A DNA stretch of 12,071 nt from JBHIET01 sp046760785 (GTDB lineage Bacteria > Chloroflexota > Anaerolineae > B4-G1). Position numbers and translations under genes: made by a program. The notes beneath the pieces were generated by a model. It ran no database searches and had not been told where the DNA came from. It worked only from the letters and a program-made list of their open reading frames with translations. Position 1 is the first letter of the stretch. The number at the start of each line of letters is the position of its first letter. Where the stretch lies: contig JBHIET010000092.1 in assembly GCA_046760785.1 (NCBI GenBank), positions 1 to 12,071 of the forward strand. Direction: 5' to 3'. Below are positions 1 to 7,096 of the stretch, one piece after another.

Positions 1-326
1 GAGCACCTTCGAGACTTCCGCAGTCTGGCAGTTTGAATTGCGAAAGGCTCTCCAACTTATCAATTGCTTTTATCTTCCCACCGTCCGGGGTGATCGGGGC
101 CCCGGGGCCGAGGCTCTCCGGCGGTGCCCTCGGTGCAAGGACATCGCCGCGAACGATGCGGCGTAACCCCCTCTGGCCTTGCTCAGGGCCAACTGTAAGG
201 GACTATCGTCGAAGGGGAAAGGGAGCCGGTGTTGCCTCTAACAGGGCAGCGAAGCATACCTATGAAGGAGGCCGTCGTCGGGACGAGGTGGGGGGATCAG
301 GCCGAGTGCACCGCGCCGGCCTGCGT
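1..326. other. Unassigned GC-rich stretch upstream of the tmRNA-like RNA
   Basis: I recognise no gene here. Open frames on both strands give low-complexity, arginine-rich translations with no domain signature. A self-complementary run lies at about 96-109 (GGGGCCCC followed by GGGGCC). I checked for RNase P, SRP RNA and common riboswitch cores and did not see their conserved motifs. A sigma-70-like box TTGCCT at 232-237 has no convincing partner at the right spacing, so no promoter is called for the downstream RNA. The antisense tail of the phosphatase ORF occupies 238-326. Confidence 0.3.
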
Positions 327-2382
327 GGGGGTGACAGGATTCGACCGGGGGCTTCGTCGCGAGCTGAGCCGAGCGACCAAGGGTGTTGCGAGAGGGATAG
401 AGCCTAGACTGAAGACCCTCGATGACCAGCATTGCAACCTCCGGGACCGGGGTTCGATTCCCCGCACCTCCACCTCGTATCTCCTCAGCAATTTGGGGCA
501 GGGGCCAGGTCTTGCGCCCTTCGGGCTGAGCCTCGGGACGAAGCCTGCCCACGCTGTGTACAGGCCCGCTTTGCACGTCGGAAACATCAGCAGCGGTATC
601 CGGTTCACCGGCCAGGGGATATCCCGGGTAGTGGTGCACGAAGTAGGTGTACAGGTCCTGCGCGTCGTCCAACGTCTCAGGTGCCAGCGTGCACTCCGGT
701 GGCCAGGCGATGAAGGAGCGTATCTGGGGTCCCCCCAGTCCTCCGTGCGTGGCCACCTGCTCCTCGAAAGTCACGACCTGACCATCCGGCCCTACGGCCC
801 CCAGCACGATCAGATCGCCGGAGTGAGGGAAGTGGGCCAGGCGGTGAAGTTGAGCGGCCGCGTAGGTTGTATCGCCGAATGGCTCTAACGGGTGCGGCCA
901 TTTCGCCAACTCGCGCGCACTCCCGGTGACCAGCATACCTCCCTGATGCCCCAACACCACTGTCCTCTCTCCCGCCCGTCCGACGAGAGCCCCGATGCCA
1001 GGGTTGGCGAGCAGACTGTCCAGCAACTGGGGATACAGGAGTATCACTTCGATCAGATCGAGCGGGCGAGGACTGACGTTGAAATAAACGTGGGTCAGCG
1101 GGCCGGAGGCGCTCACCACGACGTCCTGTTGCCGCTCCAGGTCGTAATCCAACTCCTGACCGGCCAGCACGTGCCGATCCACGTAACGTCGGGCAGCGGC
1201 GAGCACCCGGCGCAGGCGAGGCGAAAAGCGATGTTCCAGGCCCTGTAGCTCCTCCAACAGGTAACGCGTCTTTTCCGTCGAGTGCACGTGAGCGCCCGCC
1301 TGTTCATCCACAGAAAGCCCTGCTCCGATGTGCGCGACGATGTACTGTCCCAAACTGACCCCACTGTGCCAACTGAAAGGTACCGAGGGTGAGTTTCCAT
1401 GATCGGAGAGTACGTAAAGGTCATACTCCCGCCGCCGATAGCGAGCACGCATACGGTTGATCTGGTGGATACGTTTGTCCACGCCCCGGAGAACGCGGAA
1501 AGCCGCCCGGTGGTCCGGCCCCAGCTTGTGAGCGACCTCGTCGTAACTGTTGTAGTTGGCGTAAATAGCCGGTACGCAGCGGTAAATGTCCAGCATCACG
1601 CCAAAGGTCTGCACCTCAGTAAAGAACGCATCGCCGACCGCGTGTAAAAGGGGGGAAAGCACATCGAAGGGATTCAGGACGCTGGGACGCACCAGGGCAA
1701 CCAGACGGCGGCCCAATCCGGCCAGATAACTCACGCTGATCAATCCCAGCAGACGCAACACGCGAAATGGGCTGAACAGGAACAGAAGAAACAGCCCCAC
1801 CCCACGCGCGCTTTCAAAAAAGCGGTGGGGACTGAGTGTGCTGAGGGTGAAAAGCGCCAGGTCTGCGTCCCCATCGAATATGCTCACGTAACAGGAGCCG
1901 CCTCGCAGGATACCTGGGCGCCCTCGGCTGATGCGAGCACGCACGGTCTGAATCTGATCAGGTCGCTTAGACATCATTCCCGCTCCTCGTTCCTTTTCAT
2001 ACCAACGAAAGCCAGGAATGTCGAAGCGGTTCCCAAACATGATGCCGGCCTGGGCAGCCGGCGTCGTGCTGGGAAGCCCGCAGCGCCAGGGAGCCATAAC
2101 CAGGCGACGCTCGGCCAATAACCGGCTCAGATAGGGCATGTAGCCAGCAGCAACCGCTTGCATCAGGTGGTCAAATGAAAGCCCGTCAATCTGGATGATG
2201 ATGAACCCACGCCGTCGATCCAGAGTGGTGCCAGGCCGGCCCAGGCGTCTGGCCATCGCGCCGTACTTGCGCGTATAGTAGACGTTGGCGAGCACGCCGG
2301 CGAGATCAAGGACACGTTGCGCAAACCAAGTGGACATCGTTGCACCAATGGGGCCAGGCAGTGCCGATGGGGACAGCACCAC
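238..2382 (-). CDS. Alkaline phosphatase superfamily (type I phosphodiesterase-like) membrane protein, C-terminus over-extended
   Basis: A metal-dependent phosphodiesterase or phosphatase of the nucleotide pyrophosphatase type; substrate unknown. The two-metal site can be followed in the 714-residue translation: D66 in IQIDG, nucleophile T106 or T107 in LPSTTP, D281 and H285 in DEVAHKLG, D327 and H328 in LSDHGN, and H545 in ATHGG. A hydrophobic insert at about 195-235 suggests membrane anchoring. Recognisable fold ends near residue 590; residues about 601-714 are low in complexity and residues 636-685 are antisense to the tmRNA, so the true C-terminus is uncertain. The first in-frame start is GTG at 2382, after an upstream in-frame TGA. 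A strong GAGGAGG (2402-2408) lies 19 nt from it but better spaced for an out-of-frame ATG at 2390, hinting at a one-base indel; ATG at 2337 (MSTWFAQRV) is another plausible start. It follows the DUF5656-like gene by 72 nt and probably shares its transcript. Confidence 0.72.
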   Translation of the reverse strand: MVLSPSALPGPIGATMSTWFAQRVLDLAGVLANVYYTRKYGAMARRLGRPGTTLDRRRGFIIIQIDGLSFDHLMQAVAAGYMPYLSRLLAERRLVMAPWRCGLPSTTPAAQAGIMFGNRFDIPGFRWYEKERGAGMMSKRPDQIQTVRARISRGRPGILRGGSCYVSIFDGDADLALFTLSTLSPHRFFESARGVGLFLLFLFSPFRVLRLLGLISVSYLAGLGRRLVALVRPSVLNPFDVLSPLLHAVGDAFFTEVQTFGVMLDIYRCVPAIYANYNSYDEVAHKLGPDHRAAFRVLRGVDKRIHQINRMRARYRRREYDLYVLSDHGNSPSVPFSWHSGVSLGQYIVAHIGAGLSVDEQAGAHVHSTEKTRYLLEELQGLEHRFSPRLRRVLAAARRYVDRHVLAGQELDYDLERQQDVVVSASGPLTHVYFNVSPRPLDLIEVILLYPQLLDSLLANPGIGALVGRAGERTVVLGHQGGMLVTGSARELAKWPHPLEPFGDTTYAAAQLHRLAHFPHSGDLIVLGAVGPDGQVVTFEEQVATHGGLGGPQIRSFIAWPPECTLAPETLDDAQDLYTYFVHHYPGYPLAGEPDTAADVSDVQSGPVHSVGRLRPEAQPEGRKTWPLPQIAEEIRGGGAGNRTPVPEVAMLVIEGLQSRLYPSRNTLGRSAQLATKPPVESCHPHAGRRGALGLIPPPRPDDGLLHRYASLPC
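327..474 (+). ncRNA. ssrA: Truncated tmRNA-like RNA (ssrA), about 148 nt
   Basis: tmRNA acts as alanine tRNA and messenger to free stalled ribosomes. The two ends here match it well. The 5' strand GGGGGTG (327-333) pairs with CACCTCC (465-471) into a seven-pair acceptor stem with G-U at the third pair, the alanine identity element, followed by discriminator A472 and CC. Downstream of the 5' strand is the tmRNA signature GGATTCGAC (337-345). The T arm is CGGGG (448-452), loop TTCGATT, CCCCG (460-464). GACTGA begins 41 nt before the T stem, as in E. coli tmRNA (about 43 nt). Order is 5' end then T arm, so it is not circularly permuted. Ordinary tmRNAs are roughly 260-430 nt. The interior here holds only stems GTCGC/GCGAC (356-360/373-377), GGGTGTTGC/GCAACCTCC (381-389/434-442, one mismatch) and GAGGG/CCCTC (392-396/416-420). 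I see no tag frame ending in Ala-Ala and no room for four pseudoknots. It could be a reduced functional RNA, a decayed copy or an assembly deletion. Confidence 0.68.
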
Positions 2383-2454
2383 ACGAACATATAGCGCCCA
2401 GCCTCCTCACGCTTCGCGGACGCAACACGGGCTGATATTGGCTGTGTGACGCCC

Positions 2455-3282
2455 TCAAGGAGCCCTGAGCAGGATGATAGCCAGCACGATAACAGCGACG
2501 ACGGCGAACTCCACTAGGATTGACGCTCTCAGACGCCCCAGCAGATGCTGGTGAGCTACGTTGACAGTGACATAGAAGATGAGCAGCAGGAACAGCCCAC
2601 CAGCCCAGGGACTGATTTGCCAATAGTTCAGTGCCCAGGTGCTCTCGCCAACAATGAGGCCGACCGTGCCAGCGAACGGAAGTACACGTCGCAGCGGCAC
2701 GTCTGCCGCACTTAACAGGTCAAGCGCCATCAGCGCGGCTGTGAGCAGTGTCAGAGTAGCCGTCACCAGACTGCGCGTGCGTGTGTGATAGATGATGGTG
2801 AAAAGGATGAAGGCCAGCAAGTAGGCTAACATATTGAGGGCAAGCCGGGCCAGGGGATAGTTAGGGGCAGCAGGAGAGATGGCATTGTACTCGGCGGAGA
2901 CAGCCAGGCCGATGGCAACACCAACCAGTAGCAGACTCCCAATCCACATGGGCCAAGTCGGTGCGCCTGCCAACAAATAAGCGGAGAGTCCAGCCAACAC
3001 GCCAGGCAGAATCCAGGAGATGTAGATCGGCCGTCCGAGATGCCTTCCCAGATGCGGGTGGCCCTGTAAGATGAGATTGGTGCCGGTGCAAACCAGGCCT
3101 ACCATCAGCGTGATCAACAGCCACGTCCCGGTGATGTGGATCTCCAGAGGTGACCCCAGAGGATGTAGTTGCCACGCGCGCTCGGGCAATTCAATGAAGC
3201 GAAAGAACACGCCGCCCAACAGAAGTACAGCCACCAGCACACTCAGACGATTGCGGTCCAGGGGTTTGACGCTTTCTTCCAT
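2455..3282 (-). CDS. Polytopic membrane protein, DUF5656-like
   Basis: A 275-residue protein that is almost wholly hydrophobic. Likely membrane spans lie near residues 12-30, 52-72, 88-105, 111-130, 147-166, 170-192, 199-212, 226-243 and 253-273, with a short basic-acidic N-terminus. The phrase ESTWALNYW (about 213-221) and the FIELPER segment (29-35) resemble what I remember of DUF5656, an uncharacterised family common in Chloroflexota; this is recall, not a search. No catalytic motif is visible and no function is proposed. It is the first gene of the minus-strand unit with the phosphatase. The ATG at 3282 is chosen because it sits 9 nt after a strong -10 box; no ribosome binding site precedes it, as expected for a leaderless message. 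Confidence 0.75.
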   Translation of the reverse strand: MEESVKPLDRNRLSVLVAVLLLGGVFFRFIELPERAWQLHPLGSPLEIHITGTWLLITLMVGLVCTGTNLILQGHPHLGRHLGRPIYISWILPGVLAGLSAYLLAGAPTWPMWIGSLLLVGVAIGLAVSAEYNAISPAAPNYPLARLALNMLAYLLAFILFTIIYHTRTRSLVTATLTLLTAALMALDLLSAADVPLRRVLPFAGTVGLIVGESTWALNYWQISPWAGGLFLLLIFYVTVNVAHQHLLGRLRASILVEFAVVAVIVLAIILLRAP

Positions 3283-3320
3283 TGGAGGTGCATTGTACCG
3301 TTGGGGGCGCGATTTGTCAA
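3283..3320 (-). promoter_or_regulatory. Near-consensus housekeeping promoter with leaderless start
   Basis: On the minus strand, TTGACA (3320-3315) is a perfect -35 box, followed by a 17-nt spacer and TACAAT (3297-3292), five of six matches to the -10 consensus. Only 9 nt separate the -10 box from the ATG at 3282, so transcription should begin within about three bases of the start codon. It would drive the DUF5656-like gene and the phosphatase. Confidence 0.8.
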
Positions 3321-3372
3321 CTCGACGTGACTGGTGAGGGACACGTCAATTTGATCCAAACCCTCTTCGACC

Positions 3373-3406
3373 CGTCATTCTGAGGAGCGCGACGACGAAG
3401 AATCCC
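3373..3406. repeat. Dispersed intergenic repeat of the GTCATTCTGAG...GAAGAATCCC type
   Basis: The stretch opens with CGTCATTCTGAG and closes with GACGAAGAATCCC. I recognise this from short repeats found many times in intergenic DNA of Chloroflexota and other environmental genomes. Only one copy lies in this window, so the repeat status rests on recall. It sits between the two divergent promoters. Confidence 0.5.
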
Positions 3407-3441
3407 CTCAATCTGCTGCGAAATCCCACGTGGTATGCCAC

Positions 3442-3470
3442 TTGCAACGCAGCGGATAATAAGATACAAT
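3442..3470 (+). promoter_or_regulatory. Promoter of the two-barrel glycosidase gene
   Basis: TTGCAA (3442-3447) and TACAAT (3465-3470) are separated by exactly 17 nt. Transcription would start near 3477, giving a leader of about 75 nt before the ATG at 3553. An upstream ATG at 3469 lies inside the -10 box and cannot be the real start. The promoter is divergent from the one at 3283-3320. Confidence 0.65.
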
Positions 3471-3552
3471 GGAATTATATCGGGGGGCGACGTGTTCTTG
3501 CCTGAGCCAAGAACGCAGACCCGGTTCCACATCAGCTAAGGAAAGGAGAACG

Positions 3553-5343
3553 ATGAGCCAAATACTTTCGGGCAAGGGAGTGTGGGCAGTGGAAGCCGAA
3601 CACGTGGCGCAAGCAGTCCAGCAGGCACCGCTGATGAGCGTCACCCACATCCTGGCCAAGGTGGGCGATACGCCCATGTTCGACGACGGCGTGCGGAGGA
3701 CGGTGTACTACAACCACGCTGCGTCCGCGTGCCAACAGATCTCGGCCGCCGGCCTGGTGCCCATGGCCTGGATCTTCATGCGCCTGCTGTACCCGGAGGA
3801 GGAGGCCCAACTCATCCTGCGAGCCTTCGCCGATGGCTACCAGGGCGTGATCCTGAACGTCGAAGACCCGTGCCATGGCATGCACGATGCGGCCCAGCAG
3901 TTGGTGGACCACGCACTCACGCACGGGGTGGACCCACACCGGGTCTACAACTGCTCGTTCCCCAACATTAGCGACCACAGCGGCCTGCCCTACGAGACGC
4001 TGAACGCGCTCTGCCAGGGCGGGCTGATGCCGATGGCCTACGCTATCTTCTACTTCTCCGACACCGAGGTGGCCCCGGCCGTCCAGGCGCAGACAGTCAT
4101 TGACGACTGGACCTACGCGCAGTACGAGAGCTTCTACGGCGCTCTGAGCTTCAAGCCGCCGATGTACCCCGTCCTGGGCCCCTTCCACGAGCAGCCTGAG
4201 TTGCGGCTGCTGACGCCGGCCGAGTTCCAGCCCTGGCTCGACCGGCTGGCGGCCCACGAGCCGACCTTTTTCAGCCTCTACGCCATCCACACCATTGACC
4301 CCAGCCTGTACCCGATGATCCGGGACTTCCAACTCAGCGAGGTCGGTGGCGAGGTCCCGGTGATCATACAGGAGCCAAGGCCGAGAAATCCCGAGCATTA
4401 CGGCATCAACCTCGCCCCCGATCCCCCCTCCCAGGATCCGAGCCACTGGCCCCGCCACCCGCATCGGTTGCCCACCGCTGAGGAGTTGGAGGGCGTGGGC
4501 TGGGTGCGCTTCGTGTTCAAAGATAGCGCGGTGCCGGACCTGACGTTGGAGGAATCGTTCGCCCACTACGGCGATATCGTGGATACCTACCGGGCCACCG
4601 GTATCAAGACGCTGCTGATCCTCAACTGGGAGTCCTTCTGGGGGCACGGCCCCTGGGACCACGGCGACTGGCCCAGGTACACGCGGGACTTCACCGACTA
4701 CGTGCGGGGAGTCGCGCAGCGCTTCAGAGGCCGGGTGGCCGCCTATCAGATCTGGAACGAGGGCGACAACCCGCACGGCCTGAGCACCTCCATCTTCGTG
4801 AGGCCGGAGAGCTATGCCCCCATCCTACTCCAGGCGGGGCGGGCGATCAAGGAGGTGGATGACGAGGCGCTGGTGGTATTCGGTGGTGTGTGCAGAGGTG
4901 CACAAGACAACGTAGACTATATCCAGGCGACCCGCGCGGCGATGGAAGCGTGGCCCGTAGACGCGGTGGGGATGCACCCCTATGGGCAATACCCCAGAGA
5001 TATGCAGGAGTTTCCCCACCTCACCAAATTCGGCGAACTACACAACTACCTGAGCGTGGCCACGCAAGGACTGCCGGAAATCCCGATATGGATCACCGAG
5101 ATCGGGGTGCCGATAGAGGACCCGAGCCTGGCAGACGACAGCAGCCACCACTGGGAGGAGATCGCCGAGTACCTGAGAGCGGTTTACGCCGAGGTGGAGC
5201 AGCACTTCCAGGAGCAGGTGCCAGTGGTGTTCTGGTTCGGCTGGTCTAACAAGATGAAGGGTTCGGGTATCGTGGATACACACGACAACCCCAAAGAGCC
5301 GATCTACAATGCGTTCTTCGAGACGATACGCGGCGTAGTCTGA
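3553..5343 (+). CDS. Two-barrel protein with C-terminal clan GH-A glycoside hydrolase domain
   Basis: A predicted retaining glycosidase of 596 residues; substrate unknown. Residues about 1-265 look like one alpha/beta barrel, with repeating hydrophobic strands such as VTHILAKVGD (30-39), LVPMAWIFM (68-76) and GVILNVEDP (98-106). A proline-rich linker at about 274-305 follows. Residues about 310-596 resemble the GH5/GH39-like TIM barrel of clan GH-A: E403 in QIWNEGDN fits the acid/base on strand 4, and E516 in IWITEIGVP fits the nucleophile on strand 7. H475 in GMHPYG also fits such a barrel. There is no signal peptide, so it is probably cytoplasmic or leaves by another route. The start is set by AAGGAG (3543-3548) 4 nt before the ATG. 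The gene converges on the broken transporter with 20 nt between stops. The glycosidase domain is well supported; the exact family is not. Confidence 0.75.
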   Translation: MSQILSGKGVWAVEAEHVAQAVQQAPLMSVTHILAKVGDTPMFDDGVRRTVYYNHAASACQQISAAGLVPMAWIFMRLLYPEEEAQLILRAFADGYQGVILNVEDPCHGMHDAAQQLVDHALTHGVDPHRVYNCSFPNISDHSGLPYETLNALCQGGLMPMAYAIFYFSDTEVAPAVQAQTVIDDWTYAQYESFYGALSFKPPMYPVLGPFHEQPELRLLTPAEFQPWLDRLAAHEPTFFSLYAIHTIDPSLYPMIRDFQLSEVGGEVPVIIQEPRPRNPEHYGINLAPDPPSQDPSHWPRHPHRLPTAEELEGVGWVRFVFKDSAVPDLTLEESFAHYGDIVDTYRATGIKTLLILNWESFWGHGPWDHGDWPRYTRDFTDYVRGVAQRFRGRVAAYQIWNEGDNPHGLSTSIFVRPESYAPILLQAGRAIKEVDDEALVVFGGVCRGAQDNVDYIQATRAAMEAWPVDAVGMHPYGQYPRDMQEFPHLTKFGELHNYLSVATQGLPEIPIWITEIGVPIEDPSLADDSSHHWEEIAEYLRAVYAEVEQHFQEQVPVVFWFGWSNKMKGSGIVDTHDNPKEPIYNAFFETIRGVV

Positions 5344-5363
5344 AGGTCTGTGCGAAAACGATT

Positions 5364-6670
5364 CTAATAGAGCAGGCACCCGTCGGTCCCTGGTTTCTCG
5401 ATGGCCCAGGCGGCGATCACCGCCGCGCCCACGCTGATCAGGCCCGCGGCGACGAAGATGGAGCGGATGCCCACCGCCTGGGCCACGGCCCCAGCCACAC
5501 CCATGGAGATCAGTTGAGCCACCGTCTGTGCTGTGTTCATCGTGCCAGAAACCCGGCCCATCGCTTCCACCGGCACCACCGTCTGCATCAACGCCGATAG
5601 CGCGGACTCGAGAGGAGTCAGGAACACCCCCAGGATCACCAGGTAGGTGGGTGCCAGTCCCAGGCCCGCCAGCATCCCGCCCAACGCCCCCAGCCCCACC
5701 ACGATCAGCCACTTCTGCCGCAACTTGGCCGCCAGGCCCCCCAGCAGCACCCCACCGGCCACCATGCCGGCTGCCTGAGCCGTGTCCACCAGCCCCACCT
5801 CCGCCGCGTTCTTGCCGAACTCGGAGAGCATATAGGGCAGAAATAGCGCGTTGATGGCCCCTAGCCCCAGATCGTTACCGCCAGCGTCAACACGATGCCG
5901 GACACGGTCCGGTTGCGCAGGATGATGCGCAACCCCTCCAGAAACTCGCTCACCAGTTGCCGCAAGCCAGACTCCAGGTCCGGTTCACGCGCGAGGGACG
6001 GCACCCGCATGGTGGCGATCAGGCTGGCGGAGGTGAAGAAGGTGAGGGCGTCTATCACCACCGCCATCATCGCGCCGAAGTCCACCCGCTGCACCAGGGC
6101 CAGTTCCGGCAGATGGGCGGCCAGCAGTGGCCCCAGCCCCTTCTCCGGGTCCACCACCAGTCCCGCCACACCTGGTCCCAGGAGGATCGTCACGCTGTAG
6201 ACCGTCTACATCATCGTGTTGGCCAATAGCAGCGACTCCACCGGCAGGATGGACTTCATCACCGAGCTGCGGGCCGGGAGAAAGAAGACGGACAGAGTGC
6301 TGGTGCAGAAGGCGATCACGTAGAGCAGCCAGACCTGCTGGGTCAGGATCGCCGGGATGAAGAGTAGGGTGAGTACGCCGCGCAGCCCGTCGGCGGTCAC
6401 CATCAGACAGCGGCGGTCCAACCGGTCAACGTAGACCCCGGCGATGATGAAGACGAGGCGCGGAATGGTCATGGTGACCACAACGCCCGCAGTGGCTGCC
6501 TCCGATTCAGTGACGTGGTAGATCACCCACATCAATGCCAGCCAACTAAAGTAATCGCCGAACCAGGAGATGGTCTGGGCCACCCAAAGGGAGCGGAAAT
6601 CCCGACGGCGCAGCAGTGATAGCCCGCTGGCCTTCTAGGTTGGCTGGGGTTCCGTTGAGGGATCGGACAT
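5364..6670 (-). pseudogene. MFS efflux transporter, broken by two stops and a frameshift
   Basis: Read through its lesions, this is a full-length (about 435-residue, 12-span) major facilitator of the drug or macrolide exporter type. The original start is ATG at 6670 (MSDPSTEPQPT) with AGAGGG (6680-6675) just before it. Lesion 1 is TAG at 6637-6635 (codon 12). After it the frame continues KASGLSLLRRRDFRSLW, a normal MFS N-terminus, then motif A as GVYVDRLDRR. Lesion 2 is an in-frame TAG at 6208-6206 between LLANTMM and TVYSVTILLGPG. Lesion 3 is at about 5861-5866: after AVTIWG the frame ends in TAG, while LGAINALFLPYMLSEFG continues in another frame, as expected from loss of one base. The rest of the second half is intact to 5364. 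TAG is a normal stop in iorA here, so read-through of TAG is unlikely. Sequencing or assembly error is possible for each lesion, less so for all three. Confidence 0.82.
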
Positions 6671-6820
6671 AGCACCCTCTGACGAAAGGTCTTATGTGCG
6701 TGATTTGTCCCGCAACTACCGAAGGATTTGCGTCATGATGTATTGATCAGAGGTTCCGCCACGCGGGCAGCAAACCACGGGCCATCCCGCCGATGCCCGG
6801 TCGCTTGCAAAAACTACTGC

Positions 6821-6849
6821 ATTCTAGCAGAGACCTCTGGCTCTGTCAA
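6821..6849 (-). promoter_or_regulatory. Promoter reading toward the broken MFS gene
   Basis: On the minus strand a perfect TTGACA (6849-6844) is followed by a 17-nt spacer and TAGAAT (6826-6821), five of six matches to consensus. Transcription would begin near 6814, leaving a leader of about 145 nt before the transporter start at 6670. I see no other minus-strand gene between them. Confidence 0.7.
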
Positions 6850-6974
6850 GGTGGTCTCAAACGATCGCCCACATCTCATCACGGAGGTGCTCAGGATAGA
6901 AGTCGCTCAACCACAGGTTGCCAATATCACTTTATAGCTCTGTTGAGCGCTCCAGGTGAGCATCGCATAAATGC

Positions 6975-7003
6975 TTGCCAGGGAGACCCAAAAAATGTAT
7001 ACT
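6975..7003 (+). promoter_or_regulatory. Promoter of the ior operon
   Basis: TTGCCA (6975-6980), a 17-nt spacer and TATACT (6998-7003) form a good housekeeping promoter. The expected start is near 7010, immediately upstream of the leader hairpin at 7012-7033 and about 87 nt before iorA. No comparable promoter is visible between the downstream genes, whose spacing is short. Confidence 0.65.
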
Positions 7004-7011
7004 AGGACACA

Positions 7012-7033
7012 CACCGGCTCTTCCAGGCCGGTG
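7012..7033 (+). promoter_or_regulatory. Hairpin at the 5' end of the ior leader
   Basis: CACCGGC (7012-7018) and GCCGGTG (7027-7033) form a perfect seven-pair stem around an eight-base loop. It lies at the very start of the predicted transcript and has no following run of T, so it is not an intrinsic terminator. It may protect the 5' end of the message or take part in regulation; the second is a guess. Confidence 0.45.
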
Positions 7034-7096
7034 CGGCTGTAGCCCGGGCAGTAACGTCTCAAGGAGAGCGAACCAGTTGGATAAGGACTGAAACCT

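Noticed and set aside
327..474. Circularly permuted (two-piece) tmRNA
   Set aside because: In permuted genes the T arm and acceptor 3' strand come before the 5' strand with GGATTCGAC. Here the order is the ordinary one.
229..888. Long plus-strand ORF over the tmRNA and phosphatase tail
   Set aside because: The translation contains CNLRDRGSIPRTSTS, the usual artefact of reading through a tRNA-like 3' end, and it lies opposite the phosphatase coding sequence.
3469..3552. Earlier ATG start for the glycosidase
   Set aside because: It lies inside the predicted -10 box, and a good ribosome binding site precedes the ATG at 3553.
5364..6670. TAG recoding (for example pyrrolysine) in the MFS gene
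   Set aside because: A frameshift is also present and iorA uses TAG as its normal stop, so simple decay or error is the better explanation.
6857..6931. Minus-strand fragment reading SDIGNLWLSDFYPEHLRDEM
   Set aside because: Only about 24 codons between stops with no start and no family I can name. It may be a gene remnant or chance.
6728..7005. Short plus-strand ORFs upstream of iorA
   Set aside because: They have no ribosome binding site or recognisable domain, and they overlap both promoters.
7012..7033. Intrinsic terminator
   Set aside because: The stem is good but no T tract follows, and it lies directly after a promoter.
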